A model generated the notes under the pieces. The model made no database searches, was not told the DNA's origin, and worked only from the letters and a program-made list of their open reading frames with translations. A program made the position numbers and the translations under genes. Positions 24,128 to 36,422 of a DNA stretch of 64,000 nt are shown here, piece after piece (the first letter of the stretch is position 1; every line of letters begins with the position of its first letter). Source of the stretch: Candidula unifasciata (lineage: Eukaryota; Mollusca; Gastropoda; Stylommatophora; Geomitridae); contig CAJHNH020000555.1 of assembly GCA_905116865.2 (NCBI GenBank), forward strand, positions 148,671-212,670, written 5' to 3'.

Positions 24128-25130
24128 GGCCCCAAGCAGGACATAGCAGGGTACAGCCTACCAGGGAATTGCCCCAAGCAGGACATAGCAGGGTGCAGCC
24201 TACTAGGGAATTGCCCCAAGCAGGACACAACAGGGTACAGCCTACTAGGGCCTCAAGCAGGACATAACAGGGTACAGCCTACCCGGAAATTGCCCCAAGC
24301 AGGACACAACAGGGTACAGCCTACAGGGAATTGCCCCAAGCAGGACATAACAGGGTACAGCCTACCAGGGAATTGCCCCAAGCAGGACATAACAGGGTAC
24401 AGCCTACCAGGGAATTGCTCTAAGCAGGACATAACAGAGCCTACTAGGGAATTGCCCCAAGCAGGACATAACAGAGCCTACCAGGGAATTGCCCCAAGCA
24501 GGACATAACAGAGCCTACCAGGGAATTGCCCCAAGCAGGACATAACAGAGCCTATCAGGGAATTGCCCCAAGCAGGACATAACAGAGCCTACCAGGGAAT
24601 TGCCCCAAGCAGGACATAACAGGGTACAGCCTACTAGGGAATTGCCCCAAGCAGGATATAACAGGGTACAGCCTACCAGGGAATTGCCCCAAGCAGGACA
24701 TAACAGGGTACAGCCTACCAGGGAATTGCCCCAAGCAGGATATAACAGGGTACAGCCTACCAGGGAATTGCCCCAAGCAGGACATAACAGGGTACAGCCT
24801 ACCAGGGAATTGCCCCAAGCAGGACATAACAGGGTACAGCCTACTAGGGAATTGCCCCAAGCAGGACATAACAGGGTACAGCCTACCAGGGAATTGCCCC
24901 AAGCAGGACATAACAGGGTACAGCCTACCAGGGAATTTCCCTAAGCAGGACATAACAGGGTACAGCTTACCTGGGAATTGCCCCAAGCAGGACATAAAAA
25001 TGTACAGCTTACCTGGGAATTGCCTCGAGCAGGACATAACAAAGCTACGGCCTAACTGGGAACTTTCCCAAGCAGGACATAACAATTCCTACGGCCTACC
25101 TAGGAATTGCCCCAAGCAGGACACAACACA
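24128..25130. repeat. 42-bp minisatellite (second family), about 25 copies
   Basis: The unit is caggacataacagggtacag plus cctaccagggaattgccccaag. A sub-block at 24425-24600 lacks 6 bp (cataacagagcctac). The 42-bp and 36-bp units keep frame, so both strands show long 14-residue-repeat frames (176 codons on minus, 114 on plus). I regard these as repeat products. Confidence 0.95.
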
Positions 25131-25950
25131 CGGACTTGGACTAGACATTAAAACAATCATATCGAGAAGCGATAACTGAAACCAAATACTACAATGGAAT
25201 TGTAAGGAGCAAGATCTAACATATAAATGCACCAATATCCGTCAAGCAACAGGAAGTAAGCTTAGATAGACTTACCAACAGGAAAGATCCAAAACATGCC
25301 GGAAATGACATCATAAATAAACAGATGGGGACCTAGAGCCATTTAATATGGTACAAAAACTTAAATTTAGCCATTACATTTGGCGAAATTACAGTTACAA
25401 TTGTAAACAAAAGCTCCTTTTTCGCAAGGAGCTGGCTAAAATTGGCCTGCCCCCCCCCCCCCCACACCCCGTCCCCCCAAATCAAATCAGAAAGACCAAT
25501 GCCATATTTCTGAACTAAACACATACTAAAACATCGACATCATAACGTCAAGTCATCATTACCGATTTGCTCTCCAGGGCAATAACAAGCCCACTTCGGG
25601 AGCATTGAACGAGTGCACATGTCGAGGCATGCAATCACTCGTCCGATCGATTTTCTGTGCATAACCACTGAATGGGGCATATCTGAGGTCTATCAAATAG
25701 CGTGTATGTACACTGTGCGTACTCCAGCTGCACAAAAGTAGCAGTTGTTGAATTCTAGGGCATCATCTGAGGCAGGCATTGTTCGTCACATTTCTCTTAA
25801 CCTCTCTGTCGTTTGTTTAAACGGTTCTCTTATACAGACCATGCCATTTGGCCTTGGCAGTCAGATCTATCCGCAATTTTCTTCCAGTATACTTTTAATA
25901 ATTTTAGACACAGATAATCTTCCTTGTCATGATGTCAGACTGGCCAGCCT
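25131..25950. other. No gene recognised; poly-C at 25449-25463
   Basis: Unique-looking sequence with one impure C tract. No domain was recognised. Confidence 0.5.
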
Positions 25951-26242
25951 CTTCTTCTTCTTCTTCGCGTTCACCAGCTATACACTCCGGCGGAAAGTTC
26001 TGGTTGTTCGTCCACTACTGAACTGCAGTCCTGCTCCAGAACCTGAGTGTTGCGTGTGCATCAGTTTTACAGATCTCATTCTCTTGAATACAGACTGTTG
26101 GTTCTTTGCCTCTCCGGCAGATGCACTCCGACTTCAAAGGAAGCTCCCCAATTAGTCGACTCTTACGACATGCTTTTGGGGAGGCAGTGGGTCTATTCTT
26201 GTTTTCCCCACAATGGGGCCCCGGAACCCACACGGGGGGCCA
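25951..26242 (-). mobile_element. Dispersed family H, copy 1
   Basis: On the minus strand it starts ccccgtgtgggttccgggg, passes through caagaatagacccactgcct, aagcatgtcgtaagagtcg and agatctgtaaaactgatgca, and ends in gaacgcgaagaagaagaag. A (GAA)n end suggests a retroposon with a trinucleotide tail. Further copies are at 39205-39300 (partial), 55395-55630 and 58605-58920. Confidence 0.8.
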
Positions 26243-27203
26243 GCCTCTTCTCTCTCGGTCTCCCTCCAAATTCCCCCACCCCCCACAACCCCTACCCCCA
26301 CCCCATCCCCTTTTCCATCTTTCCCGCCGTCTCAATGTACTTCAATGTTGTCCTACTCATGACATGATCAAAGAACGTAGATTGTCTCCTTTAGATGTGG
26401 GCGGTTCAACGATAATTAGAGCTGAAAGAATCGACTTCATTTGCGCTGGCTTCTATTCGGTCTTGAATGTTGAATGTGGAATTATGCACCGGCTTCTATT
26501 CCCTCTTGCTCGGTCTTGAATGTTGAATTAAGAATCGACATCACAGCACTCGGGACACTCCCATAAGCGCTCCGTCGCAATCTTCAGCAGCGAGCACAAA
26601 TTGCTCGGTTTATCTTCACAGATCCCCAGAGATGATCAACAAGACCCTCCGGGAAAAAACCGAACCCTTGCACCCAGCAACACAATAGGTAAACGAACTC
26701 AAAGTGTTCAGAGCATGCAATCAATTACTTCCCGTTTTAATCTTCTCATATTTTCATGCGGATTATATTGCTTCAAACATTCCCGTTTCTCTTTATTTCT
26801 GTCTTTCTTTCATTGGACAAGAAAAAGAGTTAAACGTTTCACACACACTACCGAAGTCTGACCAAGACGTCACCAAAAGTTCGATGATGGAAATAAATAC
26901 AACCGAGCGCGTTGACCAAAGCCTTTATCAACGGAGTACTAAATACAAACACTCACTATGACTGGAAAACTCAACGGACAAAACAAAAGAGCCTGCAACA
27001 ACAATAACAAAAGTCGACATGAAACTTAGACATATAAGTATGGCATAAAGGGTCAGATTACGAAACGAAATAAGTAAGAAGGCGTAGAAAATGAAATGAA
27101 ACGGGATACTGCTAGAGCCTTTCATCTGTGTCAGGTCAGTTGGCCGGCAAACGCCGGTCTTTGGTCAGCAGGGCCGGTATGGCATCAGGCTGTTACTACA
27201 TCA
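26243..27203. other. No gene recognised
   Basis: C-rich at 26270-26310, otherwise unique-looking. Short frames (up to 137 codons) overlap family H or show no domain. Confidence 0.45.
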
Positions 27204-27560
27204 GCAGAAACTATTGTTACTTTCATAATGAGAAACTTTTGTTGGTCTCATAATGAAAAACAATTACTGGTTTATATGAGAAACCTTTGTTGGTTTCATA
27301 ATAAGAAACTTTTGTTGGTTTTGCAATGATAAACTATTGTTGGTTTTTCCAATAAGAAACCTGGTTTTATAATCAGAAACTATTGTTTGCTTCATACTGA
27401 GAAACTGCTGTTTTATACTGCAAAACTACTGTTGGTTTCACACAGAGAAACTAATGTTGGTTTCATATTGAGAAACTATTGTTGGTTTTATATGGGGGAA
27501 AAGGGGTGGGGGGGGGGGAGGGTGGGGGGGGGGGGTTATTGTTGGTTTCAAAAATCACAG
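27204..27560. repeat. Degenerate approximately 25-30-bp minisatellite
   Basis: Loosely repeated gagaaactattgttggtttc plus ataat. A G-rich interruption is at 27495-27535. Confidence 0.8.
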
Positions 27561-27743
27561 ACTCAACCAGGTGCCGTCTTCACAATAAAGATGGTCTGTG
27601 ACAGGTCCCCACCAAAGTCTGTCTCTGGTCAAAGTTGCACCCTTTCTGAAGCTTTGTTGTTCATGTAATGAGAAATCATTGTTGGGCCCATCACGACCGA
27701 CACATTTGTTCAACACACAGTAACAACTAGTTAGATTTCAGAA

Positions 27744-30700
27744 TGAACCACTCTTCTTCTCCTCCTCCCCCCCCCCCCGCTTTCTTCTCCTCGTCGTTCT
27801 CCTCCTTTTCATCCTGCTGCTGCTCTTTAGCTTCTCTTCTTCTTCTTCCTTCTTCTCTTCTCTTCGTCTTTCTTCCTCTCTTCTTCTTCTTCTTCTCTTT
27901 CTTCTTATTCTCTCTTCATTCTCTTCTTCTGCCTCTCTCTTCTTCTTCTTCTTCTTCTTCCTTCTTCTATCTTTTCCTCATTCTTCTTCTTACTATTCTT
28001 CTCTCTGCTTCCTTCTCCTCTCTTCCTTCTTCTCTCTTCTTCCTTCTTATTCTTCTTCCTTCTTCTTCTTCTTCCTTCTTCTTCTGTTCACTTCTTCGTC
28101 TCCTTCTTCTCTTCTGCTTCCTTCTTTCTTATTTCCTCCTTCTTTCTTCGCCTTCACCATCTTCTTCCCTTTCTTCTTAATTCTTCTTCAAGTCTTCCTT
28201 CTTCTCCATATTTCCTTCGTCCTCTTCTTCGCGCATCTTTCTTCTTCTTCCTCTTCCTTCTTCTTCCTTCGTCCTTCTTATTACCTTCTTCATTCTCTTA
28301 TTCTTCACTTCTCTCTCCTTATTCTCTTCTTCCTTCTTCCTTCCTGTTCTCTTCCTTCTTATTCTTCCTTCTCCTCCTTCTTTCTTCTTCTCTTCTTCTA
28401 GTCTTCAGTCCTGCTTCTTCTCTTCCTTCTTCTTCTTCTTCCTTCTTCTTCTCTTCCTTCTTCTTCTTCTGCCTTTCTTGCGTATTCCTTTTCTCTTTCT
28501 ACTTCTTCTTCTTTTCTCTCCGTCTTCTTGCTTCTTCTTCTTTTCTAATTCATTCTCTTGCTTCTCCTTATTCTTCTCTTCTCTTCTCTTCTCGCCTCTC
28601 CTTCTTCTCCTTCTTCTTCTGCCTTCTTTTCTTCTTCTTCGTCCTTCTCTTCTTATTCCTTCTTCCTTCTTCTTCTATTCTTCTTCGCTTCTCTCTTCTG
28701 CCTTACTCTCTATTCTTCCTTCCTTCTCTTCTTCTTCTTCTTCCTCTCTTCTTCTCTTCCTTCTTCTTCGTCTTCCTTCTTTTCTTATTATCTCCTTCTT
28801 CTTCTTTCTTCTTCTTCTTCTTCCTTCTTCTTCTTCTTCTTCCTTCTTCTTTGCTTCCTTCTTCTCTCTCTCCTCTCTTTCTCTTCCTTCTCTTCTTCTT
28901 CATTCCTTCTCCTTCCTCTCTTCCTCTTCCTTCTTCTTCTTCTTCCTTCTACTCCTCTCTTCTCTCCTCTCCTCTTCCTTCTTCTTCTTCTTCCTTCTTA
29001 TCTTCTTATTACCTTCTCCTCTTCTTCTTCCTTCGTCTTCCTTCTTCCTTCTTCTTCACTTCTTCCTTATCTTCCTTATCTCCGCTAACTTCTTCCCTTC
29101 TTCTTCCTTCTTCCCTCTCTTCCTCCTTCTTCTTCTTACCTCTTCCTGTCTTCTCTTCTTCCTCCTTCTTCCTTCTTCTTCCGTTCTTCTTCCTTCTTCC
29201 TTCTTCCTTCTTCCTTCTCTCATTCTTCCCCTCTTCTCCTTCTCTCTTCTTCTCTTCTCTTCCTCTTCTTCCTCCTTCTTCTTCCTTCTTCCCTTCTCCT
29301 CCTTCTTCCTCCTTCTTCCTCCGTCTTCCTTCTTTTCGTCTTCTTCCTTCTTCTTCCTTCTTCTTCCTTCTTTCCTTTTCTTACTTCTTCTTCCTTTTCC
29401 TACTTCCTTCTTCCTCCTTCTCCTTCTTCTTTCATCCTTCTCCTCTTCTTCTTTTCTTCTTCTTCCTCTTCATCCTCTCTTGCTCTCCTTCTTCTCCTTC
29501 TTCTTCTTCTTCTTTCTTATTCTTCCTTCTTCTGCTTCTTCTTCTCTTTCTTCTTCTCCCATTCTTTCTCTTCTTCTCTTCTCCCTTCTTCTTCTCTTCT
29601 TCTTCTTCTTCTTCTTCCTTCTTCTTCCTTCTTCTTCTTATTTTCTTCTTCTTTTCCTTCTTCTTCCTTCTCTCTTCTTCTTCTTCTTCCTCTCTTCTTT
29701 TCTCTTTCTTTTTTCTCCTTTTTCTTCTTTCTTATTCTTCTTCTTCCTTCTTCTCCTTCTTTCTTCTTCTTCTTCTCCTTATCTCTTCCTCTTTCTTCTT
29801 CCTCTTTTCTCTTTCTTCTTTCCTTCTTCTTCTTTCTCCTTCTTATTCTTCTTCCTTCTTATTCTTATTCCCTAGTCTTCTTCTTCCTTATCTTCGTCTC
29901 CTTCCTTCGTCCTTCCTTCTTCGTCTTCCTCTTCCTTGTCTTCATCTTCTTCTTCTTCATTCTTATTCTTCGTCTTCCTTCTTCCTTCTACTTCCTTCTT
30001 CTTCCTTCTTCTCCTTATTCTTTCCTCTTCTTCCATCTACCTTCTTCTTCCTCTCCTCCTTCTTCTTCCTTCTTCATTCTTCTTCTGCTTCTCTCCTTCG
30101 TCTCTAATTCTTCATTCTTCTTCCTTATTCATCCTTCCTCAGTCTTCTCTTATTCCTTCTTCTCTGCCTTCTTCTTCCTCTTCTTCCTTATTCTCTTCTT
30201 CCTCCTTCTCTTTCCCTTCCTTCTTCCTCCGTCTTTCCTCCTTCTTCTTCTTCTCCTTCTTCTTCCTTTTCTTTTCCTTATTCTTTCCTTCTTCTTCTCC
30301 TTATTTCCTCTTCTCCTTCTTCTTCCTCTTTCCTCTTCTTCTCCTTCTTCATCCTCCTCTTCCTCCTTCTTCCTTTTCCTTTCTTCTTCTCCTCTTATCC
30401 TTCTTCCTCCTTCTTTTCTTCTTCTGTCCTTCTTCTCTTTTTCTCTTCTCTGCCTTCTTTCTTTCTCTCCTTCTTCTTTCTCTTCCTTCTCCTTCTCCTT
30501 CTTCTCTTCTTCCTTCTTCCTCCTTCTTCTTATTCTTCTTCTTCTTCTTCTATTCTTTCTTCTTTTCTCTTCTTCTTCTCTTCTCTTCTCTTCTTCTTCC
30601 TCTTCTTTCTCTTTTTCTCTTCTCCGTTCTTCTTATTCCCTTCTTCTCTTATTACTCTTCTTCTTCTTCTCTTCTTCTTCTTCTTCTCCTTCTTCTTCTT

Positions 30701-32565
30701 CTTCCTTCTTCTTCTCTCTTCTTCTTATTCTCTTCTTCCTTCTTCTTCCTTGCCTTCTTCTTCTTCTTCCCTCGTCTTCTTCTCTCTTCGTCTTATTCTC
30801 CTTCTGCTCATTCTTCATTCTTCTTACTCCTTTCTCTTCTCTCCTTCTTCCTTCTTCTTCCTCTTCCTTTCTTCCTCTCTTTTCTTCTTAATTCTCTTCT
30901 TCTTACTTTCTTCTTCTTCTTCCGTCTTCTTCTTATCCTGCTTCTTCTTTCGTTTCTTCCTCTTCCTTATTCTTCTTATTCTTCTTCTTCTTCCTTCTTC
31001 TGCTTCTTCCTCTTCTTCTTCCAGCTTATTCTTCGCTTTTTCTCCTTCGTCTTCCTTCTTCTACACCTTCACCGTCTTCTGACTTCGTCTGTTCTTCCTT
31101 CTTCTCTCGTCTTCCTTATTATCATATTCTTCCTTGTAGTTCTTTTCTGCTCCCTGCTCCTTCTCTTTCTTCCTTCTTCTTCTTCCTCCTTCTTCTTCTT
31201 CTTCTTTCATTCTTTCTTCTCTTTCGTCCTTCTTCTTCTTCTTCTTCCTCTCCTCTCCCTCTTCTTTTTTTCCTTCTTCTTCTCTTTTCCTTCTTCTTTT
31301 TCGTCTTCATTTTTACCCTCTTCCTTCTTTTTTCTTCTTTTTCCTTTCCTTCCCATCCTCTCTTTCCCTTTTTCTCCTTTCTTTTTTTCTGGCTCCTTTC
31401 TTCTTCCTTTCCTTTCTTCCTTTTTCTTCTTCTTCCGTTTTCTCCCTCTTCTCCCCCCTTCTTCTTCTTCTTTCCTTCCTCCCCTTTTTCTATCTTCCAG
31501 TTCTCTTCTTCTTCTTCTCCTTCTCTCTTCTTCCTTCTTCTTCTTCTTCCTTCTTCTTCTTTCTTCCTTCGTACTTCTTCTTCTTCTTCTTTTTCTTCCT
31601 CTTCTATCTTATTCTTTTTTCTTCTTCCTTCTTCTCTTCTTCCTTCTCTTCCTTCTCTCCTCTTCCTTCTCCTTCTTCTTCTTCTTCTGCCTTCTTCTTC
31701 CTCCTCTTCTTCTTATTCCTTCTTCTTCCTTCTTCTTCTCTTCTGTCTTTCTTCCTTCTTCTTCCTTCTTCTTCCTCTTCTTCCTCTTCCTTCCTTCTTT
31801 CTTCTTCCTTCTTCTTCTTTATTATTCCTTCTTATTCTTCTTCTCTTCTTCCTTCTTCCTTCTTCCATCATTCTCTCCTTCTTCCTTCTTCCTTCCATCC
31901 TTCCTTACTTCTCTTCTTCTTCCTTCTTCCTTCTTCTTCTTCTTCCTTCTTCTTCCTTCTCCTCTTCTTCCTTATCTTCCTTCTTCCTTCCTCTTCTGCC
32001 TTTCCTCTCTTCTTCTCCTTCTTCTTCCTTCTTCTCCTTCCTCCTTCTTCCTCTTCCTCTTCCTTCTTCCTCCTTCATCTTCCTTATTCTTCCTTTCTTA
32101 TTCCTCTTTCTTCCTTCTTCTTCCTCCTTCTTCCTTCCTTTTTCCTTCTTCCTTCCTCTCTTCTCCTCATTCTTCCTCCTCTTCTCCTTTCGTCCTTCTT
32201 CTCTTCCTTCTTCTCATTCTTCTTCTCTTCCTCTTCCTTCTTCTTCCTTCTTCTGTCCTCCTTCTTCTCCCTCCTTCCTCCTTCTTCTTCCTCTCCCTCC
32301 TTCCTTCTCCTTCACTCCTTTTTTTCGTCTTTCCTTCTTACTTCTTTTATTCTTCGTCTCCTTCTTCTTCCTCGTCTTCCTCTTTCTTCCTCCTTCTCCT
32401 TCCTTTCTTCTTCTTCTTCTTCCTTCTTCTTCATCTTCTTCTCTCCTTTTCTTCTCTTCTTCTTCTCTATCTTCTTCTTCTTCTTCTTCTTCTCCTTCTC
32501 TCTAGTCTTCCTTCGTCCTCTTCGCTCCTCTTCTTCTTATCTTCTTCTTCTTCTTCTTCTATCTC
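27744..32565. repeat. Giant TTC/CTT polypyrimidine tract (about 4.8 kb)
   Basis: The plus strand is almost wholly C and T for nearly 5 kb, dominated by TTC and TTCC units with sparse A or G. It lacks stops over long stretches, giving Ser/Phe/Leu-rich frames of 465, 418 and 946 codons and Arg/Lys/Glu-rich frames on the minus strand. None shows a domain, a sensible start or codon structure. The right end meets dispersed repeat G at 32585. GAA/TTC DNA of this length can form triplex (H-DNA) structures. Confidence 0.97.
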
Positions 32566-32584
32566 AATGTACAACATGACTACC

Positions 32585-32662
32585 ATATTTGCACCTTTCG
32601 GCCGATACATCCGACTTCTGCAGGCATTTGCTGCTTGGGTTAGCCTTCCCGGTGAACCACTA
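32585..32662 (-). mobile_element. Dispersed repeat G, copy 1
   Basis: The block catatttgcacctttcggcc, then gatacatccgacttctgcag, then gcatttgct...gggttagccttccc matches 52578-52650. In both places a TTC run lies just to its left, so on the minus strand the element reads into a (GAA)n tail. Confidence 0.75.
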
Positions 32663-32940
32663 AGAAGTGCACAACATAATAATGCGGACACACTTGCAAA
32701 CAAAGTCAGCCCACAATCTGACACAGACTGTTGGAGTGTGAAATCTGTAGCTAAGAGTCATAAAGATTTCATTTAGAGCGTAAGATGTTGCATTCTGTCA
32801 ACACCGAAGGAGTGTGATTAGTTAGCTTGTTGAGCTATTGGTGAGACAAGAGCATCTATGGATTTGTCCGGAGTACTGTTATGACAGCCCTCACTATTCA
32901 CTAATCAAATAACGAATTCGGAACATTGTCCAACTACCTT
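32663..32940. other. No gene recognised
   Basis: Unique-looking spacer. The 946-codon frame of the polypyrimidine tract runs into it and stops at 32776. Confidence 0.5.
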
Positions 32941-33053
32941 CTTCTTCTTTAAGTACACAACGTTTGGCGTTGGTATTCATGTGTATCCACAACTTTCTTC
33001 TTCTTTAAGTACACAACGTTTGGCGTTGGTATTCATGTCTATCCACAACCTTC
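32941..33053. repeat. 56-bp tandem duplication
   Basis: Two near-identical copies of cttcttctttaagtacacaa, cgtttggcgttggtattcat and gtgtatccacaact. Confidence 0.95.
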
Positions 33054-33065
33054 TGTGATTAACCT

Positions 33066-33500
33066 CTATACCATGATGTCAATGTGTCCAGCATCTTCTC
33101 TCTTGATTTCCCTCTTTCTCTCTTCCCCTTCATATTTTCCATTGTCATGATGTTCTCCAAGTTTCTCATTTTCCTATCATGGCCAAAGACTGTAGATTGT
33201 CTTCTTCGGATGTCGGCAATCAGTTCTCTTCTTTTATTTCTTTCAAGAAATCGTCATTACTCTTTTTATCTCACCTTGGTATTCTCATCATTTGTGTATA
33301 AAACTAGAAATCTGGAGCTTCCAAATAATGTTTCACTAATCGACCAACTGTCCATGATTCACTTCCATATACTGGTATAGGATTTAAATAGCTTTTAAGA
33401 ATTTCCTTTCCCTCTTAATTAACACAGAAATATTTGCTTGACCTTTTCTACATTCAGCTTCTTTAGTAAATATTCCATGTGATGTTACCAAGGTACCCAA
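33066..33500 (-). pseudogene. LINE RT C-terminal remnant, family 'FGHVMRK', copy 3
   Basis: The minus strand, from right to left, gives YGSESWTVGRL (about 33350-33390, the thumb-region 'LYGSExW' box), then a frameshift and MMRIPR. RELIADIRRRQSTVFGHDRK follows (about 33178-33240), then KRERGKSREKMLDTLTSW and a stop at about 33066. Three frames are needed to read it. The catalytic YADD region is absent. It keeps more of the thumb than copies 2 and 4. Confidence 0.8.
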
Positions 33501-33985
33501 GTACTCAAACGGCCATCTATAGATACTAAGATACGCAGTTGCTATGAGAAACCACAGATATAATTATAATGCTACATCAAACTACAGCCAACAGATGTAT
33601 ATAGCTTAAACTTGCGACTTATAAATATAGCTTGCATCTAATGTAAATTCTATTAGAACAAATCGTGTGAGGCGGGCAGTCACCCGTGCACAGCGCATCA
33701 AAGCTCTGCACTCTAACACACAAAGACTCTGCTTCATTGAGCTTAGTGATCAGTGCCATTTTGCTGTCGAGGTTAATAGCGTGTCGGATCTCGCGGTCTA
33801 CTCGGCGAGCTCACATATCGAGAGTCACGCACTCACGCGTCAGTTCCCAGGTGCATTTTTTAAAATCACTTATAGTCTTGGTGCTTTGAAAGTGTTGTTG
33901 TGATGTTGTTTGACTTATACTAAGTAGAACATTTTAATTTCCAGCTTTTAGGCTAATGAGGCATGAGGTTGCACAACTTATTTTG
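33501..33985. other. No gene recognised
   Basis: Unique-looking. Two overlapping frames at 33667-33903 have no domain. Confidence 0.45.
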
Positions 33986-33990
33986 ATTGT

Positions 33991-34505
<515 letters not shown>

Positions 34506-34612
34506 TCTTCTTTTCCTTTTCTTCTTCTTCTTCTTTTGTGACCCTTTGAAAATAAAGTTCGTTCGTTCGTTCTTCTTTTTCTTCTTCTTCTTCTTTTTCT
34601 TCTTCTTCTTCT
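34506..34612. repeat. TTC-rich sequence with (GTTC)n
   Basis: After the palindrome come ctttgaaaataaagttcgtt, four GTTC units (about 34557-34572), and further TTC runs. The AATAAAG followed by a short tandem repeat resembles a retroposon 3' end. Confidence 0.6.
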
Positions 34613-36370
34613 ACAACTAGGTTGCGATTTCGGCTTTTTCCGACTTATCACATCAGATTTCAGAAAACCCTTATTTAGCTATCCTTCACCGACATTATTT
34701 GTAAGGGGCTGTGGGTCTTATTTTTTTTAAATCATATCCTCTTAAAAACTGGGTCCCTGAACGCACACGTGGTCAGTATCCCAGATACCGCCTTTAAATC
34801 CCATGAACTATCGGGGTACCATGTGTAGGTAAATTGTTGCATTGTAGCACAGCTCTCTTCTTCATTGCGTACGCTGATATCACACCCAGGTTCGTCTTTA
34901 GGTTTGCTACAGGAGGAGTCGATTGGAAGATTATAGACGAGGAGAAAGATGGTCGTGTCGATAGTGGTGATGATGATGATGATGTCTTGCTAGCTGCATG
35001 CTTCTCACGTGACTTTGATGCTTGTATAATAAAATGGCTGGAAACAACAATTCTCGTCTACACTGTCTTTATTGCGATACTACAACAATGTCACAAATAC
35101 ATCAATATTCTGAATAGCGCTGTGTTCTCTCTATGGTTAAATGCTCGTAGGTTCGCATTTTGTTCTCCATCTCTAGTTATCTTGTTAACTGGTTCTAGTG
35201 TCTGTAACTGCCACCTGGCTTCTAGTGCTGTTTGGTACTAACGGCTTGATCGTCGACTCAAACATCTCTATAATGTTCCTAATGTGTCTCTGTTAACCAT
35301 GGATCCAGGTATCTTGTGTGTTGTCTCTGTGGCTCGATGTCTCGTTTCATGTCTGCTCTCTAGTGACTGTCTTCGACGCTCCATACGACCGGCTGCTCTC
35401 CTTCCAGTGTTGAGCTGGAATCGAGGATCATTGAGACTAGTCGCTCGTCCTCTGAGTCTCAACGACCGAAGGCGTTCTTTGAGTTAAGCTGACATCTCTA
35501 CGACTGAAGACTGCTTTGCGAGTCCATGTGACTGGCCTCTCCTCTCTTGTCTTGTGGATTGAAGAATTGCTCTGGGGTGCATTGTTACTCGTTATTTATA
35601 CTTGAATGCTGGAATGCTAGGTATTTGTTTTCTTCGGCTTCTAGAATATTCTAGTACGTCTCCACTTGTTTACTAGGTACATTCTCACGTTGGATTTTCT
35701 AAAAATATCTAAAGTGCATCGGATTTCATCATCCTATTCTACGCAGATATAGTAGTTAAACTGACAATTGAGGTAATAGAAGCTTCTAAAAAACAAGGAC
35801 AATTGCGTTTGCATTGATAGGGCATGACAACAAGGTATTTACTAGTTAGACAAGGTTGGGTCACATGATGAAAAACGCATTTCAAAACTTCTAGAAAGAA
35901 GGCCAAGGCCAGACAACATCAGTTTGATGTCAACAGCTAGTTTTGGCGGGAAAAGAAGATTCTGGAAAAGGGAATATCAAGGCTGCCAAAACTTGTTGAT
36001 TTCCTAATATTCTATTGTTGTGCCTCCTAACAGACGAGATGTGTAACTCTGTTACAGCATAAAAATATACCACAGTCACCATACAGCCAACAGCTGCTTC
36101 AAGTGGTGGGAAAGGGTGCCTGTTTATATATTTAAGAGCATACTTTTTAACTGATTTACGACCTATGAGAGTTACAACCATCTGCAAATACGCCCACACA
36201 CACACACACACATACATACACACATACACACACACATATACATACACACACATTGATAATGATGCTGATTCACGACTGTAATGCTGATGATGGGCTGGAC
36301 ATAATCTTTCCCTACAATTACACAAGAACTACCAACAATAACATATAATTATAGTCTTGAAAGCCTGTTT
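34613..36370. other. No gene recognised; (CA)n at 36193-36252
   Basis: Mostly unique-looking. A 135-codon frame (34834-35241) is non-repetitive but shows no domain I can name. The frame crossing the CA run is a repeat product. Confidence 0.45.
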
Positions 36371-36373
36371 TGC

Positions 36374-36376
<3 letters not shown>

Positions 36377-36421
<45 letters not shown>
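36377..36421. repeat. Poly-G tract
   Basis: About 45 consecutive G residues, producing spurious poly-Gly and poly-Pro frames. Confidence 0.95.

Positions 36422-36422
<1 letters not shown>

Noticed and set aside
24128..25130. CRISPR-like regularly spaced repeats
   Set aside because: Whole 42-bp units repeat with no unique spacers and there are no cas genes. These are ordinary minisatellites in a eukaryotic context, and the same applies to the 20 kb and 63.5 kb arrays.
28478..32776. Open frames of 465, 418 and 946 codons rich in Ser, Phe and Leu
   Set aside because: They lie in an almost pure TTC/CTT tract where stop codons are rare by composition. All frames look alike, there is no domain, and the longest merely runs into unique sequence before stopping.
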